Positions 11,664-24,700 of a DNA stretch of 64,000 nt are shown here, piece after piece. This DNA is from Hippophae tibetana (Eukaryota > Streptophyta > Magnoliopsida > Rosales > Elaeagnaceae): NCBI GenBank assembly GCA_037013495.1, contig CM072802.1:47778501-47842500 (forward strand). Direction: 5' to 3'. Position 1 is the first letter of the stretch. Each line of letters starts with the position of its first letter. A model generated the notes under the pieces. It saw only the letters and a list, made by a program, of their open reading frames with translations, had not been told where the DNA came from and did no database searches. The translations under genes were made by a program, and so were the position numbers.

Positions 11664-12255
11664 AACGAATGGTAATCCCCTTGTCTTTGAAGCATGGTTT
11701 TTTAATTTTATCTAATATTAAGATACATGTTTTATTTATGATACTTCACCTTCCAATCTATTTTTTGAATTGGTAAATAATTATTTCATAAAATCTAAAA
11801 TATATATTTATACTTTTTACTTATGTGTAATTTTATTTAAAATAATGATTTTATTTATTATGAGTTATTGCATATAAAGGAAAACAGTTACGTTTTATTT
11901 ATTTGTTTTAAACATTTTTAATAATATTTAGTATTAACTAGTATGTGTGAGTTTATTAACATGGACTTATTATAAAATATTTTATTTTTACAAACCAAAA
12001 TAAGACATTTGGTATGTTAAATTATATTAAACCAATTTATTTCGCCCCGAAATAAATGACAAAAACAATGATTTTGAGTTATATTAACACATATATATAA
12101 GTATTTTGTACGGATATAACTTATGAAATTTTGTAAATATTATTTTTGTTTAGAGAATTAATAGACATATTTCTAATTATAAAGTTAAGATATCTAATAA
12201 ATATTAAAAGAATACGTGAAATATGTTTTAGCTCCTAATATGATAAAAACTAAAT
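11567..12255 (+). repeat. Hybrid monomer: E head, F middle, C tail
   Basis: The head has the E marker CATACAGTG. From 11664 the F markers CACAACGAATGG, ACATGTTTTATT, TCTAAAATATAT and TATGTGTAATT appear. From about 11937 the tail switches to C-type: AACTAGTATG, ACAAACCAAAATAAG, CGAAATAAATG and TACGGATAT, with a private ATGGACTTA. The first switch lies between about 11586 and 11663, the second between about 11830 and 11937. This is expected from in-register unequal exchange or conversion. Confidence 0.82.
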
Positions 12256-12831
12256 ATGCATAAATTATCATATAATGTTGCTTGGTATAGGTTTAAAAAT
12301 TATTTCCATAATTTCGTCACACATTGCACGATCATTTCTACGGTATCGACACCACGAATGGTAATCCCCTTGTCTTTGAAGCATGGTTTTTTAATTTTAT
12401 CTAATATTAAGATACTTGTGTTATTTATGATATTTCACCTTTTAATCTATTTTTTAAATTGGTAAATAATTATTTCATTAAATCCAATATATAAATTTAT
12501 TCTTTTTACTTATGTCTAATTTTATTTAAAATAATGATTTTATTTATTATGAGTTATTGCATATAAAGGAAAACAGTTACGTTTTATTTATTTGTTTTAA
12601 ACATTTTTAATAATATTTAGTATTAACTAGTATGTGTGAGTTTATTAACATGGGTTTATTATAAAATATTTTATTTTTACAAAACAAAATAAGACATTTG
12701 GTATGTTAAATTATATTAAACCAATTTATTTTGCCCCGAAATAGATGACAAAAACAATGATTTTGAGTTATATTAACACATATATATAAGTATTTTGTAG
12801 GGATATAACTTATGAAATTTTGTAAATATTA
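12256..12831 (+). repeat. D monomer between two E/F hybrids
   Basis: This D-type monomer (CATTTCTACGG, CCTTTTAATC, CCAATATATAAATTT) sits between hybrids at 11567 and 12944. It carries private changes GATACTTGTG and ATGGGTTTATT. Its 3' part has the E-like TTTTGCCCC and an ATTTTTTTTAG run. Confidence 0.75.
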
Positions 12832-15800
12832 TTTTTTTTAGAGAATTAATAGACATATTTCTAATTATAAAGTTAAGATATCTAATAAACATTTAAAGAA
12901 TACGTGAAATATGTTTTAGCTCCTAATATGATAAAAACTAAATATGCATAAATTATCATACAGTGTTGCTTGGTATAGGTTTAAAAATTATTTTCATAAT
13001 TTCGTCACACATTGGACGATCATGTCTACGGTATCGACACAACGAATGGTAATCCCCTTGTCTTTGAAGCATGGTTTTTTAATTTTATCTAATATTAAGA
13101 TACATGTTTTATTTATGATACTTCACCTTCCAATCTATTTTTTGAATTGGTAAATAATTATTTCATAAAATCTAATATATATATTTATACTTTTTACTTA
13201 TGTGTAATTTTATTTAAAATAACAATTTTATTTATTATGAGTTATTGCATATAAAGGAAAACAGTTACGTTTTATTTATTTGTTTTAAACATTTTTAATA
13301 ATATTTAGTATTAACTAGTATGTGTGAGTTTATTAACATGGGCTTATTATAAAAGATTTTAATTTTAGAAAACAAAATAAGACATTTGGTATGTTAAATT
13401 ATATTAAACCAATTTATTTCGCTCGAAATAGATGACAAAAACAATGATTTTGAGTTATATTAACACATATATATAAGTATTTTGTAGGGAGATAACTTAT
13501 GAAATTTTGTAAATATTATTTATGTTTAGAGAATTATTTTACATATTTCTAATTATGAAGTTAAGATATCTAATAAACATTTAAAGAATACGTGAAATAT
13601 GTTTTAGCTCCTAATATGATAAAAACTAAATATGCATAAATTATCATATAATGTTGCTTGGTATAGGTTTAAAAATTATTTCCATAATTTCGTCACACAT
13701 TGCACGATCATGTCTACGGTATCGACACCACGAATGGTAATCCCCTTGTCTTTGATTCATGGTTTTATAATTTTATCTAATATTAGGATACATGTGTTAT
13801 TTATGATATTTCACCTTCCAATATATTTTTTTAAATTGGTAAATAATTATTTCATTAAATCTAATATATATATTTATTCCTTTTACTTATGTCTAATTTT
13901 ATTTAAAATAATGAATTTATTTATTATGAGTTATTGCATATAAAGGAAAACAGTTACGTTTTATTTATTTGTTTTAAACATTTTTAATAATATTTAGTAC
14001 TAACTAGTATGTGTGAGTTTATTAACATGGGCTTATTATAACATATTTTATTTTTAGAAAACAAAATAAGACATATGGTATGTTAAATTATATTAAACCA
14101 ATTTATTTCGCTCCGAAATAGATGACAAAAACAATGATTTTAAGTTATATTAACACATATATATATAAGTATTTTGTAGGGATATAACTTATGAAATTTT
14201 GTAAATATTATTTTTGTTTAGAGAATTAATAGACATATTTCTAATTATAAAGCTAAGATATCTAATAAACATTAAAAGAATACGTGAAATATGTTTTAGC
14301 TCCTAATATGATAAAACAAAATATGCATAAATTATCATACAATGTTGCTTGGTATAGGTTTAAAAATTATTTCCATAATTTCGTCACACATTGCACGATC
14401 ATTTCTACGGTATCGACACCACGAATGGTAATCCCCTTGTCTTTGAAGCATGGTTTTTTAATTTTATCTAATATTAAGATACATGTGTTATTTATGATAT
14501 TTTACCTTTTAATCTATTTTTTAAATTGGTAAATAATTATTTCATTAAATCCAATATATAAATTTATTCTTTTTACTTATGTCTAATTTTATTTAAAATA
14601 ATGATTTTATTTATTATGAGTTATTGCATATAAAGGAAAACAGTTACGTTTTATTTATTTGTTTTAAACATTTTTAATAATATTTAGTATTAACTAGTAT
14701 GTGTGAGTTTATGAACATGGGCTTATTATAAAATTTTTTATTTTTACAAAACAAAATAAGACATTTGGTATGTTAAATTATATTAAACCAATTTATTTCG
14801 CCCCGAAATAGATGACAAAAACAATGATTTTGAGTTATATTAACACATATATATAAGTATTTTGTAGGGAGATAACTTATGAAATTTTGTAAATATTATT
14901 TATGTTTAGAGAATTATTTTACATATTTCTAATTATGAAGTTAAGATATCTAATAAACATTTAAAGAATACGTGAAATATGTTTTAGCTCCTAATATGAT
15001 AAAAACTAAATATGCATAAATTATCATATAATGTTGCTTGGTATAGGTTTAAAAATTATTTCCATAATTTCGTCACACATTGCACGATCATGTCTACGGT
15101 ATCGACACCACGAATGGTAATCCCCTTGTCTTTGAATCATGGTTTTATAATTTTATCTAATATTAGGATACATGTGTTATTTATGATATTTCACCTTCCA
15201 ATATATTTTTTTAAATTGGTAAATAATTATTTCATTAAATCTAATATATATATTTATTCCTTTTACTTATGTCTAATTTTATTTAAAATAATGAATTTAT
15301 TTATTATGAGTTATTGCATATAAAGGAAAACAGTTACGTTTTATTTATTTGTTTTAAACATTTTTAATAATATTTAGTACTAACTAGTATGTGTGAGTTT
15401 ATTAACATGGGCTTATTATAACATATTTTATTTTTAGAAAACAAAATAAGACATATGGTATGTTAAATTATATTAAACCAATTTATTTCGCTCCGAAATA
15501 GATGACAAAAACAATGATTTTAAGTTATATTAACACATATATATATAAGTATTTTGTAGGGATATAACTTATGAAATTTTGTAAATATTATTTTTGTTTA
15601 GAGAATTAATAGACATATTTCTAATTATAAAGCTAAGATATCTAATAAACATTAAAAGAATACGTGAAATATGTTTTAGCTCCTAATATGATAAAACAAA
15701 ATATGCATAAATTATCATACAATGTTGCTTGGTATAGGTTTAAAAATTATTTCCATAATTTCGTCACACATTGCACGATCATTTCTACGGTATCGACACC

Positions 15801-15930
15801 ACGAATGGTAATCCCCTTGTCTTTGAAGCATGGTTTTTTAATTTTATCTAATATTAAGATACATGTGTTATTTATGATATTTTACCTTTTAATCTATTTT
15901 TTAAATTGGTAAATAATTATTTCATTAAAT
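12832..15930 (+). repeat. Segmental duplication (offset 4,829 bp), left copy: E/F-G-H-G-H
   Basis: Monomers start at 12944 (E/F), 13632 (G), 14323 (H), 15012 (G) and 15703 (H). G is marked by GGTTTTATAATT, ATTAGGATACATG and CTCCGAAATAG; H by GATAAAACAAAATATG, TTTTACCTTTTAATC and an eleven-base TA tract. The 3,099 bp match 17661-20759 at 4,829 bp (seven monomers), with a single difference noticed (A at 13362, T at 18191). Rare markers such as AATAACAATTTTA, CGCTCGAAATAG and TTTGATTCATGG are shared by both copies. Confidence 0.88.
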
Positions 15931-16395
15931 TCAATATATAAATTTATTCTTTTTACTTATGTCTAATTTTATTTAAAATAATGATTTTATTTATTATGAG
16001 TTATTGCATATAAAGGAAAACAGTTACGTTTTATTTATTTGTTTTAAACATTTTTAATAATATTTAGTATTAACTAGTATGTGTGAGTTTATGAACATGG
16101 GCTTATTATAAAATATTTTATTTTTACAAAACAAAATAAGACATTTGGTATGTTAAATTATATTAAACCAATTTATGTCGCCCCGAAATAGATGACAAAA
16201 ACAATGATTTTGAGTTATATTAACACATATATATATATAAGTATTTTGTAGGGATATAACTTATGAAATTTTGTAAATATTATTTTTGTTTAGAGAATTA
16301 TTAGACATATTTCTAATTATAAATCTAAGATATCTAATAAACATTAAAAGAATACGTGAAATATGTTTTAGCTCCTAATATGATAAAAACTAAAT
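13632..16395 (+). repeat. G-H dimer HOR, two tandem copies (1,380 bp period)
   Basis: The order G (13632), H (14323), G (15012), H (15703) gives a dimer with a period of 1,380 bp. The two copies differ: TTTGATTCAT against TTTGAATCAT in G, CGCTCGAAA in the monomer upstream of G, AAATTTTTTATT against AAATATTTTATT in H, and the long TA tract only in the second H. The same dimer pair appears again at 18461-21220 and 33632-36092. Confidence 0.85.
16227..16239. repeat. Longest TA tract in the window
   Basis: Thirteen alternating A/T bases follow AACAC, two repeat steps longer than the usual nine. This makes the monomer starting at 15703 the longest here (693 bp). It is present in only one monomer, so it probably arose after the neighbouring 4,829 bp duplication. 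Confidence 0.8.
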
Positions 16396-17084
16396 ATGCA
16401 TAAATTATCATATAATGTTGCTTGGTATACGTTTAAAAAGTATTTGCATAATTTCTTCACACATTGCACGATCATGTCTACGGTACCGACACCACAAATG
16501 GTAATCCCCTTGTCTTTGAATCATGGTTTTTTAATTTTATCTAATATTAAGATACATGTGTTATTTATGATATTTCACCTTCCAATCTATTTTTTGAATT
16601 GGTAAATAATTATTTCATTAAATCTAATATATATATTTATACTTTTTACTCATGTCTAATTTTATTTAAAATAATGATTTTATTTATTATGAGTTATTGC
16701 ATATAAAGGAAAACAGTTACGTTTTATGTATTTGTTTTAAACATTTTTAATAATATTTAGTATTAACTAGTATGTGTGAGTTTATTAACATGGGCTTATT
16801 ATAAAATATTTTATTTTTACAAACCAAAATAAGACATTTGGTATGTTAAATTATATTAAACCAATTTATTTCGCCCCGAAATAGATGACAAAAACAATGA
16901 TTTTGAGTTATATTAACACATATATATAAGTATTTTGTAGGGATATAACTTATAAAATTTTGTAAATATTATTTTTGTTTAGAGAATTAATAGACATATT
17001 TCTAATTATAAAGTTAAGATATCTAATAAACATTAAAAGAATACGTGAAATATGTTTTAGCTCCTAATATGATAAAAACTAAAT
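16396..17084 (+). repeat. B-like monomer
   Basis: GGTACC, TTTCTTCAC, CACAAATGG and TATGTATTTG place this with the B monomers at 1924, 4681 and 8813. Private changes GGTATACGTTTAAAAAGTATT and ACTTATAAAATTT set it apart. It has no partner in the 4,829 bp duplication, because the right copy goes straight from H to I. Confidence 0.8.
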
Positions 17085-17628
17085 ATGCATAAATTATCAT
17101 ATAGTGTTGCTTGGTATAGGTTTAAAAATTATTTGCATAATTTCGTCACACATTGCACGATCATTTCTACGGTATCGACACCACGAATGGTAATCCCCTT
17201 GTCTTTGAAGCATGGTTTTTTAATTTTATCTAATATTAAGATACATGTGTTATTTATGATACTTCACCTTCCAATCTATTTTTTGAATTGGTAAATAATT
17301 ATTTCATTAAATCTAATATATATATTTATACTTTTTACTTATGTCTAATTTTATTTAAAATAATGATTTTATTTATTATGAGTTATTGCATATAAAGGAA
17401 AACAGTTACGTTTTATTTATTTGTTTTAAACATTTTTAATAATATTTAGTATTAACTAGTATGTGTGAGTTTATTAACATGGGCCTATTATAAAATATTT
17501 TATTTTTACAAAACAAAATAAGACATTTGGTATGTTAAATTATATTAAACCAATTTATTTCGCCCCGAAATAGATTACAAAAACAATGATTTTGAGTTAT
17601 ATTAACACATATATATAAGTATTTTGTA
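17034..17628 (+). repeat. I monomer, copy 1 (partner at 4,136 bp)
   Basis: CATATAGTG, GGGCCTATT and TAGATTACAAAAAC are private markers shared only with the monomer at 21221. The match runs to 17628/21764 and stops where GTAGGG faces GTACGG. The offset is 4,136 bp (six monomers), against 4,829 bp (seven) for the neighbouring block; the B-like monomer at 16396 accounts for the difference. Confidence 0.85.
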
Positions 17629-17660
17629 GGGATATAACTTATGAAATTTTGTAAATATTT

Positions 17661-20600
17661 TTTTTTTTAGAGAATTAATAGACATATTTCTAATTATAAA
17701 GTTAAGATATCTAATAAACATTTAAAGAATACGTGAAATATGTTTTAGCTCCTAATATGATAAAAACTAAATATGCATAAATTATCATACAGTGTTGCTT
17801 GGTATAGGTTTAAAAATTATTTTCATAATTTCGTCACACATTGGACGATCATGTCTACGGTATCGACACAACGAATGGTAATCCCCTTGTCTTTGAAGCA
17901 TGGTTTTTTAATTTTATCTAATATTAAGATACATGTTTTATTTATGATACTTCACCTTCCAATCTATTTTTTGAATTGGTAAATAATTATTTCATAAAAT
18001 CTAATATATATATTTATACTTTTTACTTATGTGTAATTTTATTTAAAATAACAATTTTATTTATTATGAGTTATTGCATATAAAGGAAAACAGTTACGTT
18101 TTATTTATTTGTTTTAAACATTTTTAATAATATTTAGTATTAACTAGTATGTGTGAGTTTATTAACATGGGCTTATTATAAAAGATTTTATTTTTAGAAA
18201 ACAAAATAAGACATTTGGTATGTTAAATTATATTAAACCAATTTATTTCGCTCGAAATAGATGACAAAAACAATGATTTTGAGTTATATTAACACATATA
18301 TATAAGTATTTTGTAGGGAGATAACTTATGAAATTTTGTAAATATTATTTATGTTTAGAGAATTATTTTACATATTTCTAATTATGAAGTTAAGATATCT
18401 AATAAACATTTAAAGAATACGTGAAATATGTTTTAGCTCCTAATATGATAAAAACTAAATATGCATAAATTATCATATAATGTTGCTTGGTATAGGTTTA
18501 AAAATTATTTCCATAATTTCGTCACACATTGCACGATCATGTCTACGGTATCGACACCACGAATGGTAATCCCCTTGTCTTTGATTCATGGTTTTATAAT
18601 TTTATCTAATATTAGGATACATGTGTTATTTATGATATTTCACCTTCCAATATATTTTTTTAAATTGGTAAATAATTATTTCATTAAATCTAATATATAT
18701 ATTTATTCCTTTTACTTATGTCTAATTTTATTTAAAATAATGAATTTATTTATTATGAGTTATTGCATATAAAGGAAAACAGTTACGTTTTATTTATTTG
18801 TTTTAAACATTTTTAATAATATTTAGTACTAACTAGTATGTGTGAGTTTATTAACATGGGCTTATTATAACATATTTTATTTTTAGAAAACAAAATAAGA
18901 CATATGGTATGTTAAATTATATTAAACCAATTTATTTCGCTCCGAAATAGATGACAAAAACAATGATTTTAAGTTATATTAACACATATATATATAAGTA
19001 TTTTGTAGGGATATAACTTATGAAATTTTGTAAATATTATTTTTGTTTAGAGAATTAATAGACATATTTCTAATTATAAAGCTAAGATATCTAATAAACA
19101 TTAAAAGAATACGTGAAATATGTTTTAGCTCCTAATATGATAAAACAAAATATGCATAAATTATCATACAATGTTGCTTGGTATAGGTTTAAAAATTATT
19201 TCCATAATTTCGTCACACATTGCACGATCATTTCTACGGTATCGACACCACGAATGGTAATCCCCTTGTCTTTGAAGCATGGTTTTTTAATTTTATCTAA
19301 TATTAAGATACATGTGTTATTTATGATATTTTACCTTTTAATCTATTTTTTAAATTGGTAAATAATTATTTCATTAAATCCAATATATAAATTTATTCTT
19401 TTTACTTATGTCTAATTTTATTTAAAATAATGATTTTATTTATTATGAGTTATTGCATATAAAGGAAAACAGTTACGTTTTATTTATTTGTTTTAAACAT
19501 TTTTAATAATATTTAGTATTAACTAGTATGTGTGAGTTTATGAACATGGGCTTATTATAAAATTTTTTATTTTTACAAAACAAAATAAGACATTTGGTAT
19601 GTTAAATTATATTAAACCAATTTATTTCGCCCCGAAATAGATGACAAAAACAATGATTTTGAGTTATATTAACACATATATATAAGTATTTTGTAGGGAG
19701 ATAACTTATGAAATTTTGTAAATATTATTTATGTTTAGAGAATTATTTTACATATTTCTAATTATGAAGTTAAGATATCTAATAAACATTTAAAGAATAC
19801 GTGAAATATGTTTTAGCTCCTAATATGATAAAAACTAAATATGCATAAATTATCATATAATGTTGCTTGGTATAGGTTTAAAAATTATTTCCATAATTTC
19901 GTCACACATTGCACGATCATGTCTACGGTATCGACACCACGAATGGTAATCCCCTTGTCTTTGAATCATGGTTTTATAATTTTATCTAATATTAGGATAC
20001 ATGTGTTATTTATGATATTTCACCTTCCAATATATTTTTTTAAATTGGTAAATAATTATTTCATTAAATCTAATATATATATTTATTCCTTTTACTTATG
20101 TCTAATTTTATTTAAAATAATGAATTTATTTATTATGAGTTATTGCATATAAAGGAAAACAGTTACGTTTTATTTATTTGTTTTAAACATTTTTAATAAT
20201 ATTTAGTACTAACTAGTATGTGTGAGTTTATTAACATGGGCTTATTATAACATATTTTATTTTTAGAAAACAAAATAAGACATATGGTATGTTAAATTAT
20301 ATTAAACCAATTTATTTCGCTCCGAAATAGATGACAAAAACAATGATTTTAAGTTATATTAACACATATATATATAAGTATTTTGTAGGGATATAACTTA
20401 TGAAATTTTGTAAATATTATTTTTGTTTAGAGAATTAATAGACATATTTCTAATTATAAAGCTAAGATATCTAATAAACATTAAAAGAATACGTGAAATA
20501 TGTTTTAGCTCCTAATATGATAAAACAAAATATGCATAAATTATCATACAATGTTGCTTGGTATAGGTTTAAAAATTATTTCCATAATTTCGTCACACAT

Positions 20601-20759
20601 TGCACGATCATTTCTACGGTATCGACACCACGAATGGTAATCCCCTTGTCTTTGAAGCATGGTTTTTTAATTTTATCTAATATTAAGATACATGTGTTAT
20701 TTATGATATTTTACCTTTTAATCTATTTTTTAAATTGGTAAATAATTATTTCATTAAAT
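17661..20759 (+). repeat. Segmental duplication (offset 4,829 bp), right copy: E/F-G-H-G-H
   Basis: Monomers start at 17773 (E/F), 18461 (G), 19152 (H), 19841 (G) and 20532 (H). It copies 12832-15930 almost base for base. Beyond 20759 the second H follows the first H type (ATCCAATAT, AAATTTTTTATT, then GGGAGATAAC). So the last unit is itself a recombinant, or comes from a third G-H copy. Confidence 0.88.
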
Positions 20760-21169
20760 CCAATATATAAATTTATTCTTTTTACTTATGTCTAATTTTA
20801 TTTAAAATAATGATTTTATTTATTATGAGTTATTGCATATAAAGGAAAACAGTTACGTTTTATTTATTTGTTTTAAACATTTTTAATAATATTTAGTATT
20901 AACTAGTATGTGTGAGTTTATGAACATGGGCTTATTATAAAATTTTTTATTTTTACAAAACAAAATAAGACATTTGGTATGTTAAATTATATTAAACCAA
21001 TTTATTTCGCCCCGAAATAGATGACAAAAACAATGATTTTGAGTTATATTAACACATATATATAAGTATTTTGTAGGGAGATAACTTATGAAATTTTGTA
21101 AATATTATTTATGTTTAGAGAATTATTTTACATATTTCTAATTATGAAGTTAAGATATCTAATAAACAT

Positions 21170-21764
21170 TTAAAGAATACGTGAAATATGTTTTAGCTCC
21201 TAATATGATAAAAACTAAATATGCATAAATTATCATATAGTGTTGCTTGGTATAGGTTTAAAAATTATTTGCATAATTTCGTCACACATTGCACGATCAT
21301 TTCTACGGTATCGACACCACGAATGGTAATCCCCTTGTCTTTGAAGCATGGTTTTTTAATTTTATCTAATATTAAGATACATGTGTTATTTATGATACTT
21401 CACCTTCCAATCTATTTTTTGAATTGGTAAATAATTATTTCATTAAATCTAATATATATATTTATACTTTTTACTTATGTCTAATTTTATTTAAAATAAT
21501 GATTTTATTTATTATGAGTTATTGCATATAAAGGAAAACAGTTACGTTTTATTTATTTGTTTTAAACATTTTTAATAATATTTAGTATTAACTAGTATGT
21601 GTGAGTTTATTAACATGGGCCTATTATAAAATATTTTATTTTTACAAAACAAAATAAGACATTTGGTATGTTAAATTATATTAAACCAATTTATTTCGCC
21701 CCGAAATAGATTACAAAAACAATGATTTTGAGTTATATTAACACATATATATAAGTATTTTGTA
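21170..21764 (+). repeat. I monomer, copy 2
   Basis: It repeats 17034-17628 including GGGCCTATT and TAGATTACAAAAAC. After 21764 the tail changes to GTACGGATAT (C/D-type), and a small rearrangement TCTAATATTAAAG replaces TCTAATTATAAAG. The ordered part of this domain ends here. Confidence 0.83.
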
Positions 21765-24700
21765 CGGATATAACTTATGAAATTTTGTAAATATTATTTT
21801 TGTTTAGAGAATTAATAGACATATTTCTAATATTAAAGTTAAGATATCTAATAAATATTAAAAGAATACGTGAAATATGTTTTAGCTCCTAATATGATAA
21901 AAACTAAATATGCATAAATTATCATATAATGTTGCTTGGTATAGGTTTAAAAATTATTTCCATAATTTCGTCACACATTGCACGATCATGTCTACGGTAT
22001 CGACACCACGAATGGTAATCCCCTTGTCTTTGAATCATGGTTTTATACTTTTATCTAATATTAGGATACATGTGTTATTTATGATATTTCACCTTCCAAT
22101 ATATTTTTTTAAATTGGTAAATAATTATTTCATTAAATCTAATATATATATTTATTCTTTTTACTTATGTCTAATTTTATTTAAAATAATGATTTTATTT
22201 ATTATGAGTTATTGCATATAAAGGAAAACAGTTACGTTTTATTTATTTGTTTTAAACATTTTTAATAATATTTAGTATTAACTAGTATGTGTGAGTTTAT
22301 TAACATGTGCTTATTATAACATATTTTACTTTTAGAAAACAAAATAAGACATTTGGTATGTTAAATTATATTAAACCAATTTATTTCGCTCCGAAATAGA
22401 TGACAAAAACAATGATTTTGAGTTATATTAACACATATATATAAGTATTTTGTAGGGAGATAACTTATGAAATTTTGTAAATATTATTTATGTTTAGAGA
22501 ATTATTTTACATATTTCTAATTATGAAGTTAAGATATCTAATAAACATTTAAAGAATACGTGAAATATGTTTTTGCTCCTAATATTATAAAAACTAAATA
22601 TGCATAAATTATCATATAATGTTGCTTGGTATAGGTTTAAAAATTATTGGCATAATTTCGTCAAACATTGCACGATCATGTCTACGGGATCGACACAACG
22701 AATGGTAATCCCCATGTCTTTGAATCATGGTTTTTAAATTTTATCTAATATTAAGATACATGTGTTATTTATGATATTTCACCTTCCAATCTATTTTTTG
22801 AATTGATAAATAATTATTCCATAAAATCTAATATATATATTTATACTTTTTACTTATGTGTAATTTTATTTAAAATAATGATTTTATTTATTATGAGTTA
22901 TTGCATATAAAGGAAAACAGTTACGTTTTATTTATTTGTTTTAAACATTTTTAATAATATTTAGTATTAACTTGTATGTGTGAGTTTATTAACATGGGCT
23001 TATTATAAAAGATTTTATTTTTACAAAACAAAATAAGACATTTGGTATGTTAAATTATATTAAACCAATTTATTTTGCCCCGAAATAGATGACAAAAACA
23101 ATGATTTTAAGTTATATTAACACATATATATAAGTATTTTGTAGGGATATAACTTATGAAATTTTGTAAATATTATTTTTGTTTAGAGAATTAATAGACA
23201 TATTTCTAATTATAAAGTTAAGATATCTAATAAATATTAAAAGAATACGTGAAATATGTTTTAGCTCCTAATATGATAAAAACTAAATATGCATAAATTA
23301 TCATATAATGTTGCTTGGTATAGGTTTAAAAATTATTTCCATAATTTCGTCACACATTGCACGATCATGTCTACGGTATCGACACCACGAATGGTAATCC
23401 CCTTGTCTTTGAATCAAGGTTTTATAATTTTATCTAATATTAGGATACATGTGTTATTTATGATATTTCACCTTCCAATATATTTTTTTAAATTGGTAAA
23501 TAATTATTTCATTAAATCTAATATATATATTTATTCTTTTTACTTATGTCTAATTTTATTTAAAATAAGGATTTTATTTATTATGAGTTATTGCATATAA
23601 AGGAAAACAGTTACGTTTTATTTATTTGTTTTAAACATTTTTAATAATATTTAGTACTAACTAGTATGTGTGAGTTTATTAACATGGGCTTATTATAACA
23701 TATTTTATTTTTAGAAAACATAATAAGACATTTGGTATGTTAAATTATATTAAACCAATTTATTTCGCTCCGAAATAGATGACAAAAACAATGATTTTGA
23801 GTTATATTAACACATATATATAAGTATTTTGTGGGGAGATAACTTATGAAATTTTGTAAATATTATTTATGTTTAGAGAATTATTTTACATATTTCTAAT
23901 TATAAAGCTAAGATATCTAATAAACATTAAAAGAATACGTGAAATATGTTTTAGCTCCTAATATGATAAACACTAAATATGCATAAATTATCATACAATG
24001 TTGCGTGGTATAGGTTTAAAAATTATTACCATAATTTCGTCACACATTGCACGATCATTTCTACGGTATCGACACCACGAATGGTAATACCCTTGTCTTT
24101 GAATCATGGTTTTATAATTTTATCTAATATTAGGATACATATGTTATTTATGATATTTCACCTTCCAATATATTTTTTTAAATTGGTAAATAATTATTTC
24201 ATTAAATCAAATATATATATTTATTCTTTTTACTTATGTCTAATTTTATTTAAAATAAGGATTTTATTTATTAGGAGTTATTGCATATAAAGGAAAACAG
24301 TTACGTTTTATTTATTTGTTTTAAACATTTTTAATAATATTTAGTACTAACTAGTATGTGTGAGTTTATTAACATGGGCTTATTATAACATATTTTATTT
24401 TTAGAAAACAAAATAAGACATTTGGTATGTTAAATTATATTAAACCAATTTATTTCGCTCCGAAATAGATGACAAAAACAATGATTTTGAGTTATATTAA
24501 CACATATATATAAGTATTTTGTAGGGAGATAACTTATGAAATTTTGTAAATATTATTTATGTTTAGAGAATTATTTTACATATTTCTAATTATAAAGCTA
24601 AGATATCTAATAAACATTAAAAGAATACGTGAAATATGTTTTAGCTCGTAATATGATAAACACTAAATATGCATAAATTATCATACAATGTTGCGTGGTA

